A stretch of 64,000 bases of DNA from Campylobacteraceae bacterium (GTDB lineage: Bacteria > Campylobacterota > Campylobacteria > Campylobacterales > Sulfurovaceae). Location: assembly GCA_027035765.1 (NCBI GenBank), contig JALVUD010000037.1:1-64000 (forward strand), read 5' to 3'. Of this stretch, positions 15,803 through 23,743 are shown one piece after another (position 1 is the stretch's first letter; each line of letters begins with the position of its first letter). Below the pieces are notes generated by a model that saw only the letters and a program-made list of their open reading frames with translations, was not told the DNA's origin and did not search any database. The position numbers were made by a program, and so were the translations under genes.

Positions 15803-17686
15803 ATGTGCGCGATCTTCGGTATCCTGGGATCCTATGATCCCGAGAGAGCCCGGCAAGCCTTCGACCGGCTCAGTCACCGGGGACCGGATGACAGCCGCCT
15901 GCTGCTAAAAGATGCGGGAGCCTGGGGTGTTCACCGCCTGGCCATCGAATCGGCAGGTGAAGCGATGGCCCAGCCTCTGGAGGATTCGGGCGAAGTAATT
16001 CTCTTCAACGGGGAGATCTACAACTACCGTGAACTGGCGGCAGAGCTGGAGATCGATGCGGAGTCGGAGAGCCGGGTGCTGCTGGCGGCCTGGCAAAAAT
16101 GGGGAGCCGATTTTGTCCGGCGGCTTCGGGGGATGTATGCCGTCGCCGTGATCGTACCGGAAAGCGGCAGGGTGCATCTTTTCCGGGACCCGGCGGGCAA
16201 AAAGCCTCTTTTTTACCTGATTGGCAGAGACTTCATCGCCTTCGCCAGCGAAGCCAAAGCCCTCTACACCCTCAAACCCTTCTTCCTCGAACGCCGCCAT
16301 CTGGTCCAGTACCTGGGCTACCAATCGACTATCTCACCCTGTACCCTGGACCGAGAGGTTTGCAAGCTGGAACCGGGGGGGCGGATCGAGCTTTTGCTCG
16401 ATCCGGATGGAAGATGGAAGATGGAAGATGGAAAATGTCCCAAAAGCAATTCGGTTCCTCACTCCTCACTCCTCACTCCTCACTCGCCAGACGATCCCTG
16501 GCTCTCCACTCCGATTCGCTACCGGGACAAAGGGAGTGCCGCGGCGGCGGTGGAGGCGGCGCTGCGGGAAGCGGTGGCCCTTCGTATTCCCGGCAAGATT
16601 CCCTGGGGGATGCTGCTCAGCGGCGGGCTGGACTCTTCTCTGGTGGCGGCGATGGCGGCGGAGCGAAGCAGAGAGCCGATCCGGACCTTCAGCATCGGCT
16701 ACGAGGGGTACGCAAACTACGACGAGCGTCCCTGGGCGGAGCGGACCGCCCGGCATCTGGGGGCGGAGCACCGCGCCTATGCTTTCGGAAAGCGGGAGTT
16801 TTTCGAGACCCTGGAGGCGCTGCTGCCGCTGCTGGACGAGCCCCTGGGGGATCCGGCGATGATCCCGCTCTTTTTCCTGATGCGGCAGGCGGCGAAGGAG
16901 GGGATCCGGGTGCTGCTGGGGGGCGAGGGGAGCGACGAGCTCTTTCTGGGCTATCGCACTTACCGGGAGTACTACGCGGTGGAGAAGGCGCGGGAGCTCC
17001 CCTACCGCCACTGGCTGCGAAACTATTTCCACAAACACTACTCCGAAAACCGGGAGTGGGAGTGGTACAAACGGGCCTGGGAGGATCAGCCGATCTTCCG
17101 CTCCACGGCGGAGCTCTATACCGATCTGCAGCTCAACCGGCTCCTGAAACAGAATGTCAGAGACGGTCAGAACCTGGAGGTGATCCGCCCCTGGCTGGAG
17201 CGTTTCGAAGCCTCGGAGCGCTCCCATCCTGCCGACTGGTACAGTTATCTCGATCTGAAGGTGATGCTGGGGGAGGTCTATCTGGTCAAGCAGGACCGGG
17301 TCAGTATGGCTGCCGGGATCGAAGCCCGTTCCCCTTTTCTGGACCGCCGGGTGATCGAAACCGCTTTCGCCGTCGATCCGCAGCTGCGTCTCGAGACCGC
17401 CCCCAAGGGGATCCTCAAAAAGGTGGCCGAGCCCTACCTGCCCTCGGAGATCGTCCACCGCAAAAAAAAGGGACTCAACTATCCCTTCATCGAATGGATC
17501 CTCGAAGAGGGCGGCGTCGAAACTCTCCGGAGGGTCCAGCGAAAGACGGGACTTTTCCGGGAAGAGCAGCTGAAGTTCCTGATGTCGCGTGCCGACCGGG
17601 GCAAATTCCGCCAGCACCTCTTCCCCCTTTATCTGCTGGCGAGGTGGATGGAACTCAAGTTAGGAATGAGGAATGAGGAATTTTGA
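15803..17686 (+). CDS. asnB: Asparagine synthetase (glutamine-hydrolysing), with in-frame heptamer arrays
   Basis: A 627-residue AsnB. Cys2 of MCAIFGILG is the glutaminase nucleophile; FNGEIYNYREL and the C-terminal ATP-pyrophosphatase loop LLSGGLDSSLVAAM follow. It transfers amide nitrogen from glutamine to aspartate. Between the two domains (residues about 202-227) lie two four-unit heptamer arrays, ATGGAAG and CTCCTCA, translated as repeat-like peptide (SSLLTPHS). The reading frame is kept. The C-terminus (GMRNEEF) is encoded by a TGAGGAA array. Because it lies next to housekeeping genes, true asparagine synthesis is more likely than the sugar amidation proposed for its paralogues. Confidence 0.88.
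   Translation: MCAIFGILGSYDPERARQAFDRLSHRGPDDSRLLLKDAGAWGVHRLAIESAGEAMAQPLEDSGEVILFNGEIYNYRELAAELEIDAESESRVLLAAWQKWGADFVRRLRGMYAVAVIVPESGRVHLFRDPAGKKPLFYLIGRDFIAFASEAKALYTLKPFFLERRHLVQYLGYQSTISPCTLDREVCKLEPGGRIELLLDPDGRWKMEDGKCPKSNSVPHSSLLTPHSPDDPWLSTPIRYRDKGSAAAAVEAALREAVALRIPGKIPWGMLLSGGLDSSLVAAMAAERSREPIRTFSIGYEGYANYDERPWAERTARHLGAEHRAYAFGKREFFETLEALLPLLDEPLGDPAMIPLFFLMRQAAKEGIRVLLGGEGSDELFLGYRTYREYYAVEKARELPYRHWLRNYFHKHYSENREWEWYKRAWEDQPIFRSTAELYTDLQLNRLLKQNVRDGQNLEVIRPWLERFEASERSHPADWYSYLDLKVMLGEVYLVKQDRVSMAAGIEARSPFLDRRVIETAFAVDPQLRLETAPKGILKKVAEPYLPSEIVHRKKKGLNYPFIEWILEEGGVETLRRVQRKTGLFREEQLKFLMSRADRGKFRQHLFPLYLLARWMELKLGMRNEEF
16407..16482 (+). repeat. Two heptamer arrays inside asnB (4 x ATGGAAG, 4 x CTCCTCA)
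   Basis: 16407-16434 holds ATGGAAG three times then ATGGAAA; 16455-16482 holds TTCCTCA then three CTCCTCA. They are 20 nt apart and both lack stop codons in every frame in this orientation. They map to the linker between the glutaminase and synthase domains. Confidence 0.93.
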
Positions 17687-17712
17687 GAAACTAGTAACAA
17701 GTAACTAGTAAC
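17661..17712 (+). repeat. Paired heptamer arrays (TGAGGAA and AACTAGT) after asnB
   Basis: TGAGGAA-type units (17661-17680) provide the last residues of asnB. AACTAGT, AACAAGT, AACTAGT and a partial unit follow at 17689-17712, then CTTTGGTGTA, a degenerate form of the TTTTGGTA lead seen elsewhere. Confidence 0.85.
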
Positions 17713-17767
17713 TTTGGTGTATGTCACCGCCAACACTATGTTTACGGAGGCGGGAATCCATTCTGCC

Positions 17768-18334
17768 CTATCCCTTTTTCAAAATCCGGGGTAAGGTGAT
17801 CCCCGTCTGCTGCTGGTATTTCCCCCGCCGGTCGGCATAGGTGGTTTCACAGGGTTCATCTCCCTGGAGGAAAAGGACCTGGGCGATCCCTTCGTTGGCG
17901 TAGATCTTGGCGGGCAGCGGGGTGGTGTTGGAGATCTCGATGGTGATGTGCCCTTCGAAGCCGGGTTCGAAGGGGGTGACGTTGACGATGATGCCGCAGC
18001 GGGCGTAGGTGCTTTTGCCCAGGCAGATCGCCAGCACGTCGGGGGGCATACGGAAATACTCCACGGTGCGGGCCAGAGCGAAGGAGTTGGGGGGAACGAT
18101 GCAGATGTCTCCTTTGAAATCGACGACGTTGTTTTCGCTGAAATCCTTGGGATCCACCACCTCGGCGTTGATGTTGGTGAAGATCTTGAACTCGTCACTG
18201 ACTCGAATATCGTAGCCGTAGCTGCTGAGCCCGTAGCTGACGACCCCTTCGCCGACCAGCCCTTCACAGAAGGGGGTGATCATCTCATGTTCCAGAGACA
18301 TCTTTCGGATCCAGGAGTCTGATTTGAGGCCCAT
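17768..18334 (-). CDS. dcd: dCTP deaminase
   Basis: A 188-residue enzyme that deaminates dCTP to dUTP, feeding dTMP synthesis. The typical start [12 protein letters not shown] is present, then [14 protein letters not shown], the region [32 protein letters not shown] with the catalytic glutamate, and a C-terminal [12 protein letters not shown] closing motif. The ORF extends 14 codons further upstream, but the start at 18334 has AAGGA 6 nt before it and matches family length. It is divergent from accB, and a short promoter-bearing gap separates them. Confidence 0.95.
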   Translation of the reverse strand: MGLKSDSWIRKMSLEHEMITPFCEGLVGEGVVSYGLSSYGYDIRVSDEFKIFTNINAEVVDPKDFSENNVVDFKGDICIVPPNSFALARTVEYFRMPPDVLAICLGKSTYARCGIIVNVTPFEPGFEGHITIEISNTTPLPAKIYANEGIAQVLFLQGDEPCETTYADRRGKYQQQTGITLPRILKKG

Positions 18335-18421
18335 TTTCATTCCTTTTGGGGTAATTTTCGGCCGAAAAAGCCGCATTTCGGGGGAATTCGGTGCAAAAAC
18401 GCTTTGTTATGCAAGTATGGA

Positions 18422-18427
18422 TATAAT
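18422..18427 (+). promoter_or_regulatory. TATAAT -10 box upstream of accB
   Basis: A perfect TATAAT lies 58 nt before the accB start in the gap between the divergent genes dcd and accB. No good -35 hexamer is seen at standard spacing, common in Campylobacterota promoters. Confidence 0.45.
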
Positions 18428-18485
18428 ATTGCCATTATATCTCAAGGGCGCTCCAAAGCCCTTGAAACCAGAGGAGAAACGAAGA

Positions 18486-18956
18486 ATGAAACTTGATGAG
18501 ATCAAAGAGCTGATGCGTCTTTTCGGCAAGAGCAAACTGAACCGGATCCAGATCAAACAGAAGGATTTCGAGATCGAGATGGAGAAGGGAGGGACCGTCG
18601 TCGTGGAGACGGCTCCCGCCGCCAAAGCCGCTCCGGCCGTTTCGACCGCGGCGCCCGCAGCCGTGCCCGCTTCGGCCCCTACAGCCGAAGAGAAGCAGAG
18701 TGAACCTGTCGCCAAGGGTGAGCTGATCACCTCCCCCATGGTGGGCACCTTCTATGCGGCTCCCTCCCCCGATTCTCCTCCCTTTGTCAAGGTCGGCGAT
18801 ATCGTCCGCAAAGGCCAGACTCTCTGTATCCTGGAGGCGATGAAGATCATGAACGAGCTGGAGGCCGAATACGACTGCAAGATCCTGGAGATCCTGGTCG
18901 AAGACGGCGAGCCGGTGGAGTACGACAAACCCCTCTTCCGGGTGGAGAAGCTCTGA
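18486..18956 (+). CDS. accB: Acetyl-CoA carboxylase biotin carboxyl carrier protein
   Basis: A 156-residue BCCP. The N-terminal helical part (residues 1-35) is followed by a flexible Ala/Pro-rich linker (about 40-75) and the biotinyl domain, where K120 in EAMKIMNE is the biotinylation site. It carries the carboxyl group from AccC to the carboxyltransferase in fatty-acid synthesis. Length and linker are normal. The ATG at 18486 fits family N-termini; the frame is open further upstream without a suitable start. accC begins 1 nt after the stop. Confidence 0.95.
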   Translation: MKLDEIKELMRLFGKSKLNRIQIKQKDFEIEMEKGGTVVVETAPAAKAAPAVSTAAPAAVPASAPTAEEKQSEPVAKGELITSPMVGTFYAAPSPDSPPFVKVGDIVRKGQTLCILEAMKIMNELEAEYDCKILEILVEDGEPVEYDKPLFRVEKL

Positions 18957-18957
18957 G

Positions 18958-20298
18958 ATGGCCGAGATCAAGCGGATCCTCATCGCCAACCGGGGAGAGA
19001 TCGCCCTGCGGGCGATCCGGACCATCAGGGAGATGGGCAAAGAGGCGGTCGCAGTCTACTCCACCGCCGACAAAGATGCCCACTATCTGAAGCTGGCCGA
19101 CGCCGCGATCTGCATCGGCGGCCCCAAGGCCCACGAGAGCTATCTCAACATCCCCGCCATCATCTCCGCGGCGGAGCTGGCGGAGTGTGACGCGGTCTTC
19201 CCCGGCTACGGCTTTTTGAGCGAGAACCAGAACTTCGTGGAGATCTGCGGCCACCACGGCCTCAAATTCATCGGCCCCGGGGTGGAGGTCATGCAGATGA
19301 TGGCCGACAAATCCAAGGCCAAGCAGGTGATGGCCGAAGCGGGGGTGCCGACGATCCCCGGCAGCGACGGGGCCGTCCCCGACGCCGAGACCGCCAAGAA
19401 ACTGGCCAAGGAGATCGGCTATCCCGTCATCCTCAAAGCCGCTGCCGGCGGTGGAGGCCGGGGGATGCGGGTCGTGGAGGACGAGAGCTACATCGAAAAC
19501 GCCTTCCTGGCCTGTGAAGCCGAAGCGGTCAATGCCTTCGCCGACGGGACCCTCTATATGGAGAAGTTCATCGAAGCTCCCCGCCATGTGGAGGTGCAGG
19601 TGATGGGGGACAGCCACGGCAACGCCATCCACATCGGTGAGCGGGACTGCTCCATGCAGCGGCGCCACCAGAAGCTCATCGAGGAGTCCCCCGCCCTGGT
19701 CCTGGACGAGGCGAGACGGCAGGAGCTTCTCGAGGCGGCGGTGCGGGCGACGAAGCATATCGGCTACGAGGGGGCGGGGACCTTCGAATTCCTCGTGGAC
19801 AAGCACAAAAACTTCTACTTCATGGAGATGAATACCCGTCTGCAGGTGGAGCACTGCGTCAGCGAGATGGTCAGCGGCATCGACATTATCGAGTGGATGA
19901 TTCGGGTCGCCGAAGGGGAGGCTCTCCCCTCCCAGGAAGAGATCACCCTCAAAGGTCACGCCATCGAGTGCCGGATCACCGCCGAGGATCCCGTCAGCTT
20001 CCTTCCCAGCCCCGGCAAGATCCAGAAGTGGATCGCCCCCGGGGGCAAGGATGTCCGCATCGACACCCACGCCTACTGCAACTACATCATCCCCACCCAC
20101 TACGACTCCATGATCGGCAAACTGATCGTCTGGGGCGAGAACCGCGACCGGGCCATCGCCAAGATGCGCCGGGCGCTGGACGAGTTCGAGGTCGGCGGCG
20201 TGCGCACCGTCATCGAGTTCCACCGCAAAATGATGCGCAACGAAGATTTCATCTCCAACAACTTCGACACCAAATACCTCGAAAACTACAAAGGTTAG
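18958..20298 (+). CDS. accC: Acetyl-CoA carboxylase, biotin carboxylase subunit
   Basis: A 446-residue ATP-grasp enzyme that carboxylates biotin on AccB with bicarbonate and ATP. It shows the N-terminal KRILIANRGEIALRAIR, the glycine-rich ATP loop AAAGGGGRGMRVV, EKFIEAPRHVEVQVMGD, and the catalytic EMNTRLQVEH motif. Length is standard for AccC. It is tightly coupled to accB. The sugar epimerase begins 6 nt after its stop, so the glycan locus may be partly transcribed from the acc promoter. Confidence 0.97.
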   Translation: MAEIKRILIANRGEIALRAIRTIREMGKEAVAVYSTADKDAHYLKLADAAICIGGPKAHESYLNIPAIISAAELAECDAVFPGYGFLSENQNFVEICGHHGLKFIGPGVEVMQMMADKSKAKQVMAEAGVPTIPGSDGAVPDAETAKKLAKEIGYPVILKAAAGGGGRGMRVVEDESYIENAFLACEAEAVNAFADGTLYMEKFIEAPRHVEVQVMGDSHGNAIHIGERDCSMQRRHQKLIEESPALVLDEARRQELLEAAVRATKHIGYEGAGTFEFLVDKHKNFYFMEMNTRLQVEHCVSEMVSGIDIIEWMIRVAEGEALPSQEEITLKGHAIECRITAEDPVSFLPSPGKIQKWIAPGGKDVRIDTHAYCNYIIPTHYDSMIGKLIVWGENRDRAIAKMRRALDEFEVGGVRTVIEFHRKMMRNEDFISNNFDTKYLENYKG

Positions 20299-20304
20299 AT
20301 CTCC

Positions 20305-21360
20305 ATGAAAATTCTCGTCACCGGCACCGCCGGCTTCATCGGCTTTCATCTGGCCAAACGTCTGCTGGAACGGGGCGACGAGGTGGTCGGTCTCGACAAC
20401 ATCAACGACTACTACGACGTGCGGGTCAAATACGGCCGACTGCGGGAAACGGGGATCGTTGGGGACGAAGCGATCGAGTACGCCAGGCCCGTTCAGAGTG
20501 ACAAATACGGGAACTATCGTTTCGTCAAGCTCAATCTGGAAGACCGCGCCGCCATCGACGAGCTTTTCGAGCGGGAAAAGTTCGACGCCGTCTGCAACCT
20601 GGCCGCCCAGGCGGGGGTGCGCTACAGCCTGGTCAACCCCCACGCCTACGTCGACAGCAACATCGTCGGCTTCGTCAATATCCTGGAGGCCTGCCGCCAT
20701 TACAGTGTGGGGCACCTGGCCTATGCCAGCAGCTCCAGCGTCTACGGTCTCAACGAGACGATGCCCTTCAGCACCCACGACAACGTCGACCACCCCATCA
20801 GCCTCTACGCCGCCAGCAAAAAGTCCAACGAACTGATGGCGCACACCTACAGCCACCTCTACGGCCTGCCGACGACGGGGCTGCGTTTCTTCACCGTCTA
20901 CGGCCCCTGGGGACGGCCCGATATGGCCCTTTTCCTCTTCACCAAAGCGATCCTGGAGGATCGCCCCATCGATATCTACAACTACGGAGATATGCGTCGG
21001 GACTTCACCTATGTGGACGATATCGTCGAGGGACTGGTGCGCGTCATCGACCATCCCCCCAGGGGCAACCCCGAGTGGAGCGGCAAGCATCCCGACCCCG
21101 GCAGCTCCAGAGCCCCCTACAAGATCTACAACATCGGCAACAACAATCCCGTCAAACTGATGGATTTCATCACCGCCATCGAAAAGGCGATCGGCAAAGA
21201 GGCCAAGAAGAACCTCCTGCCGATCCAGCCCGGGGATGTCCCGGAGACCTACGCCGATGTCAGTGACCTCATCGAAGATCTGGGCTACCGGCCCGCGACG
21301 TCCATCCAGGAAGGGATCGATAGATTCGTCGAATGGTATCGCCGTTTTTACGGCGTCTAA
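20305..21360 (+). CDS. UDP-glucuronate 4-epimerase-like NAD-dependent epimerase
   Basis: A 351-residue extended SDR enzyme. The cofactor motif is [11 protein letters not shown] (residues 7-17), the catalytic pair is in ASSSSVYG and YAASK, and [13 protein letters not shown] is typical of sugar epimerases. The N-terminal region [17 protein letters not shown] is characteristic of the UDP-GlcA 4-epimerase group (CapI/WbpP-like), which makes UDP-GalA or related uronic acids. It is the first gene of the glycan locus, immediately behind accC. The exact sugar nucleotide cannot be fixed from sequence. Confidence 0.82.
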   Translation: MKILVTGTAGFIGFHLAKRLLERGDEVVGLDNINDYYDVRVKYGRLRETGIVGDEAIEYARPVQSDKYGNYRFVKLNLEDRAAIDELFEREKFDAVCNLAAQAGVRYSLVNPHAYVDSNIVGFVNILEACRHYSVGHLAYASSSSVYGLNETMPFSTHDNVDHPISLYAASKKSNELMAHTYSHLYGLPTTGLRFFTVYGPWGRPDMALFLFTKAILEDRPIDIYNYGDMRRDFTYVDDIVEGLVRVIDHPPRGNPEWSGKHPDPGSSRAPYKIYNIGNNNPVKLMDFITAIEKAIGKEAKKNLLPIQPGDVPETYADVSDLIEDLGYRPATSIQEGIDRFVEWYRRFYGV

Positions 21361-21490
21361 AGTCATTGTCCATATCACGAAGTATGAGGCAGGGCTGAAG
21401 CCTCCGACTCCATTGTTTCGGAATCGACAGCTTCAGCGTCGTTCTATTCTTCCAATAACATTAACTATTACCGGATAGATTTGGGAGAAC

Positions 21491-21519
21491 TTGACAGTAT
21501 ATCCAATCAGATATATAAT
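21491..21519 (+). promoter_or_regulatory. Consensus sigma-70 promoter of the toxin-antitoxin operon
   Basis: TTGACA (21491-21496) and TATAAT (21514-21519) are separated by exactly 17 nt, a perfect consensus. The next start is 24 nt downstream with an AAGGAGG site (21530-21536). Confidence 0.85.
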
Positions 21520-21529
21520 TATATACTGT
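21494..21529. promoter_or_regulatory. Palindromic operator overlapping the toxin-antitoxin promoter
   Basis: ACAGTATAT (21494-21502) and ATATACTGT (21521-21529) are perfect 9-nt inverted arms that cover the -35 edge and the region after the -10. This is the arrangement expected for autorepression by an antitoxin or the antitoxin-toxin complex. Confidence 0.75.
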
Positions 21530-21543
21530 AAGGAGGTATATCT

Positions 21544-21777
21544 ATGGCAACTGTCAAAAAACTGTTCTCGCTGGACGAGCGCCTGGCGAAGGAGCTCGAA
21601 CTGGTGGCCAAGGCACTGCACAAGCCGCAAAAAGAGATTGTGGAGAGTGCACTGGATTTCTATTTTGATTATACCGACGGCATCGTGGCGGACAAGATCA
21701 CAAGAGAGGTCCATGAAGGGAAAATGAAGGTCTACGACAGCCGGGATGTCTACGAGGAGCTCGGTATCGAACTATGA
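21544..21777 (+). CDS. Antitoxin, ribbon-helix-helix type
   Basis: A 77-residue protein. The N-terminal KKLFSLDERLAKELELVAKALHKP fits a ribbon-helix-helix DNA-binding fold (beta strand, two helices), and the acidic C-terminus (YDSRDVYEELGIEL) is the likely toxin-binding tail. It overlaps the toxin gene by 4 nt and sits behind a consensus promoter with a palindromic operator, supporting autorepression. It probably neutralises the RelE/ParE-like product. The start is the ATG 7 nt after AAGGAGG. Confidence 0.82.
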   Translation: MATVKKLFSLDERLAKELELVAKALHKPQKEIVESALDFYFDYTDGIVADKITREVHEGKMKVYDSRDVYEELGIEL

Positions 21778-22049
21778 CGATCCAATACACCGAAAGAGCG
21801 CTAAAGGACCTGAAATCCTTTTCACCGCCGGAGCGAACGTTGATTGCCAAAAAGATCGAATATCTGGCAGAAAACTTCGAAATGTTGAAGATGACGAAAA
21901 AGGTGACGGAGCTCAAAGGGTGTGAATTTGAGAACCAGTACCGGTTTGTCGTCGCCAGAAAGATCCGGGTTTTGTTCCGTATCGAAGAGGAGCGGATTAT
22001 CCTGCTCGTTTTACGTGTGGGGTACAGAAAAGATATCTACAGCAGGTAA
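21774..22049 (+). CDS. RelE/ParE-family toxin
   Basis: A 91-residue basic protein with the RelE/ParE pattern: MTIQYTERALKDLKSF (strand-helix), a second helix, then YRFVVARKIRVLFRIEEERIILLVLRVGYRKDIY forming the beta sheet and C-terminal basic residues. RelE members cleave mRNA on ribosomes, whereas ParE members inhibit gyrase; sequence does not clearly separate these here. The RK-DIY end resembles RelE-type toxins. Its ATGA overlap with the antitoxin is standard for such modules. The pair lies inside the glycan locus and may stabilise it. Confidence 0.8.
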   Translation: MTIQYTERALKDLKSFSPPERTLIAKKIEYLAENFEMLKMTKKVTELKGCEFENQYRFVVARKIRVLFRIEEERIILLVLRVGYRKDIYSR

Positions 22050-22113
22050 TTTGTGCTCTTTGACGATTTCCGCTATGATTCAAAAAGTGAATTCAACAAT
22101 TGAATGGAGTGGT

Positions 22114-22425
22114 ATGAACCTTTCCCGGGAAACTGAACTGCATGTTCTGCGAAAGATCGAAGCGGTCCAGGATCAGAAAACCCTGGCCCAGGAGCTTGGC
22201 TTCAGTGTGGGGAAAGCCAACTATATCCTCAAAGCGCTGATGGACAAAGGTTATGTCAAAGCCGAGCGTTTCATCAAAAGTGACAACAAAAGGGGATACC
22301 GCTATCTTCTAACACGCGAGGGGATTGTCGAAAAGATCCGCTTGACGAAGCTTTTTGTCGAGATCAAACGAAGGGAGTACGAAATGTTGCAAAGAGAGTT
22401 GGAGAAAGCAAATGAACAATTATAG
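22114..22425 (+). CDS. MarR-family EPS-associated transcriptional regulator
   Basis: A 103-residue winged-helix protein. The helix-turn-helix lies at about residues 20-45 (KTLAQELGFSVGKANYILKAL), the wing has KSDNKRGYRYLLTREG, and a C-terminal helix carries KRREYEMLQRELEKANEQL. This matches the small MarR-like regulators found next to polysaccharide loci. It probably controls transcription of the cluster. I chose the ATG at 22114 because GGAG lies 5 nt upstream; an in-frame ATG at 22075 is possible. Its end overlaps wbpA by 14 nt. Confidence 0.8.
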   Translation: MNLSRETELHVLRKIEAVQDQKTLAQELGFSVGKANYILKALMDKGYVKAERFIKSDNKRGYRYLLTREGIVEKIRLTKLFVEIKRREYEMLQRELEKANEQL

Positions 22426-23740
22426 GATCGCTGTGATCGGCCTCGGCTACGTCGGCCTGCCTCTGGCCCATGCCTTCAGTGCCAGGTACCCCGTTGTGGG
22501 GTTCGATATCGCCCAGTGGCGCATCGACGAACTGCGACAAGGACACGACCGGACCCTGGAGCTCAGTGACGAGCAGGTCAAGGAGGCGATCGACAACGGC
22601 ATGGTTTTCACCAACCGGCTGGATGATCTCGCAGACTGCAATGTCTACATCGTCACTGTTCCCACCCCCATCGACGAGCACAAAACCCCTGATCTGACCC
22701 CGCTCAAAAAGGCCAGCGAATCCATCGGCAAGGTCCTCAAAGCCGGTGATATCGTCATCTACGAATCCACCGTCTACCCCGGAGCCACCGAAGAGGTCTG
22801 CGTCCCCATCCTGGAAAAGGTCTCCGGCCTCAAATATATCTCATCCGACAATAGCTCCTCACTCCTCACTCCTCACTCCTCACTCACAGAAGAAAGCGAT
22901 GGTTTCTTTTGTGGTTATTCCCCCGAACGCATCAACCCCGGCGACAAGGAGCACACTGTCACCAGGATCCTCAAAGTCACCTCCGGTTCCACGCCCGAGA
23001 TCGCCAAAGAGATCGATGCACTCTACGCCAGTGTCATCACCGCCGGCACCCATCTGGCCCCCAGCATCCGGGTGGCCGAAGCGGCCAAGGTGATCGAAAA
23101 CGCCCAGCGCGATATCAACATCGCCTTTGTCAACGAACTGGCCCTGATCTTCGACAAGCTGGGCATCGATACCCACGACGTCCTAGCCGCCGCGGGGACC
23201 AAATGGAACTTCCTGCCCTTCAAACCGGGGCTGGTGGGCGGCCACTGCATCGGGGTCGATCCCTACTACCTGACCTACAAGGCCAAGGAGGTGGGCTACC
23301 ACCCCGAGGTGATCCTCTCCGGGCGCCGGATCAACGACAACATGGGGATCCATGTCGCCAACAAAGTGGTCAAACTGATGATCCACAAAGGCCACCGGGT
23401 CAAAGATGCCCGCGTCCTCGTCCTGGGCATCACCTTCAAGGAGAACTGCCCCGACATCCGCAACAGCCGCGTCATCGACGTTATCCGTGAACTGCAGGAT
23501 TTCGGCTGCCGGGTCGACGTCTACGATCCCTGGGCCGATCCCGAAGAGGTGAAACATGAATACGGGATCGATCTCACCGAAATCCAGAATCCAGAATCCA
23601 GAATCCATAATTACGATTCAGTCGTATTAGCTGTCGCCCATGACGAGTTCAAGACACTGAACCTTGGACACGACGAATCGACCGTGCTCTTCGATATCAA
23701 AGGGATCGTCGACAAAGAGAAAACCGACGGGAGACTGTAG
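22412..23740 (+). CDS. wbpA: UDP-N-acetyl-D-hexosamine 6-dehydrogenase (WbpA/WbpO/TviB type), with in-frame arrays
   Basis: A 442-residue NAD-dependent dehydrogenase oxidising UDP-GlcNAc (or UDP-GalNAc) to the uronic acid. Motifs: VIGLGYVGLPLAHAF at the N-terminus, GYSPERINPGDK, the catalytic cysteine in KPGLVGGHCIGVDPYY, and the C-terminal ITFKENCPDIRNSRV. Two four-unit heptamer arrays are translated in frame: CTCCTCA at residues about 148-157 (SSLLTPHS), just before GFFCGYSPER, and AATCCAG at about 390-399 (IQNPESRI), before SVVLAVAHDEF. Both fall in likely surface loops. With wbpB, wbpE and wbpD it forms a UDP-GlcNAc(3NAc)A pathway. Confidence 0.9.
   Translation: MNNYRIAVIGLGYVGLPLAHAFSARYPVVGFDIAQWRIDELRQGHDRTLELSDEQVKEAIDNGMVFTNRLDDLADCNVYIVTVPTPIDEHKTPDLTPLKKASESIGKVLKAGDIVIYESTVYPGATEEVCVPILEKVSGLKYISSDNSSSLLTPHSSLTEESDGFFCGYSPERINPGDKEHTVTRILKVTSGSTPEIAKEIDALYASVITAGTHLAPSIRVAEAAKVIENAQRDINIAFVNELALIFDKLGIDTHDVLAAAGTKWNFLPFKPGLVGGHCIGVDPYYLTYKAKEVGYHPEVILSGRRINDNMGIHVANKVVKLMIHKGHRVKDARVLVLGITFKENCPDIRNSRVIDVIRELQDFGCRVDVYDPWADPEEVKHEYGIDLTEIQNPESRIHNYDSVVLAVAHDEFKTLNLGHDESTVLFDIKGIVDKEKTDGRL
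22855..22882 (+). repeat. Heptamer array inside wbpA, 4 x CTCCTCA
   Basis: Four perfect CTCCTCA units, identical to the second array inside asnB. The strand read has no stop in any frame. It adds roughly a dozen residues relative to what family motifs lead me to expect at this loop. Confidence 0.92.
23581..23608 (+). repeat. Heptamer array inside wbpA, 4 x AATCCAG
   Basis: AATCCAG three times then AATCCAT, 28 nt, translated in frame as part of wbpA near its C-terminal domain. Confidence 0.9.
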
Positions 23741-23743
23741 CGA

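Noticed and set aside
18847-21378. Minus-strand open frame of about 843 codons opposite accC and the epimerase
   Set aside because: Same antisense effect; its translation is low-complexity and matches no family, while accB, accC and the epimerase are certain.
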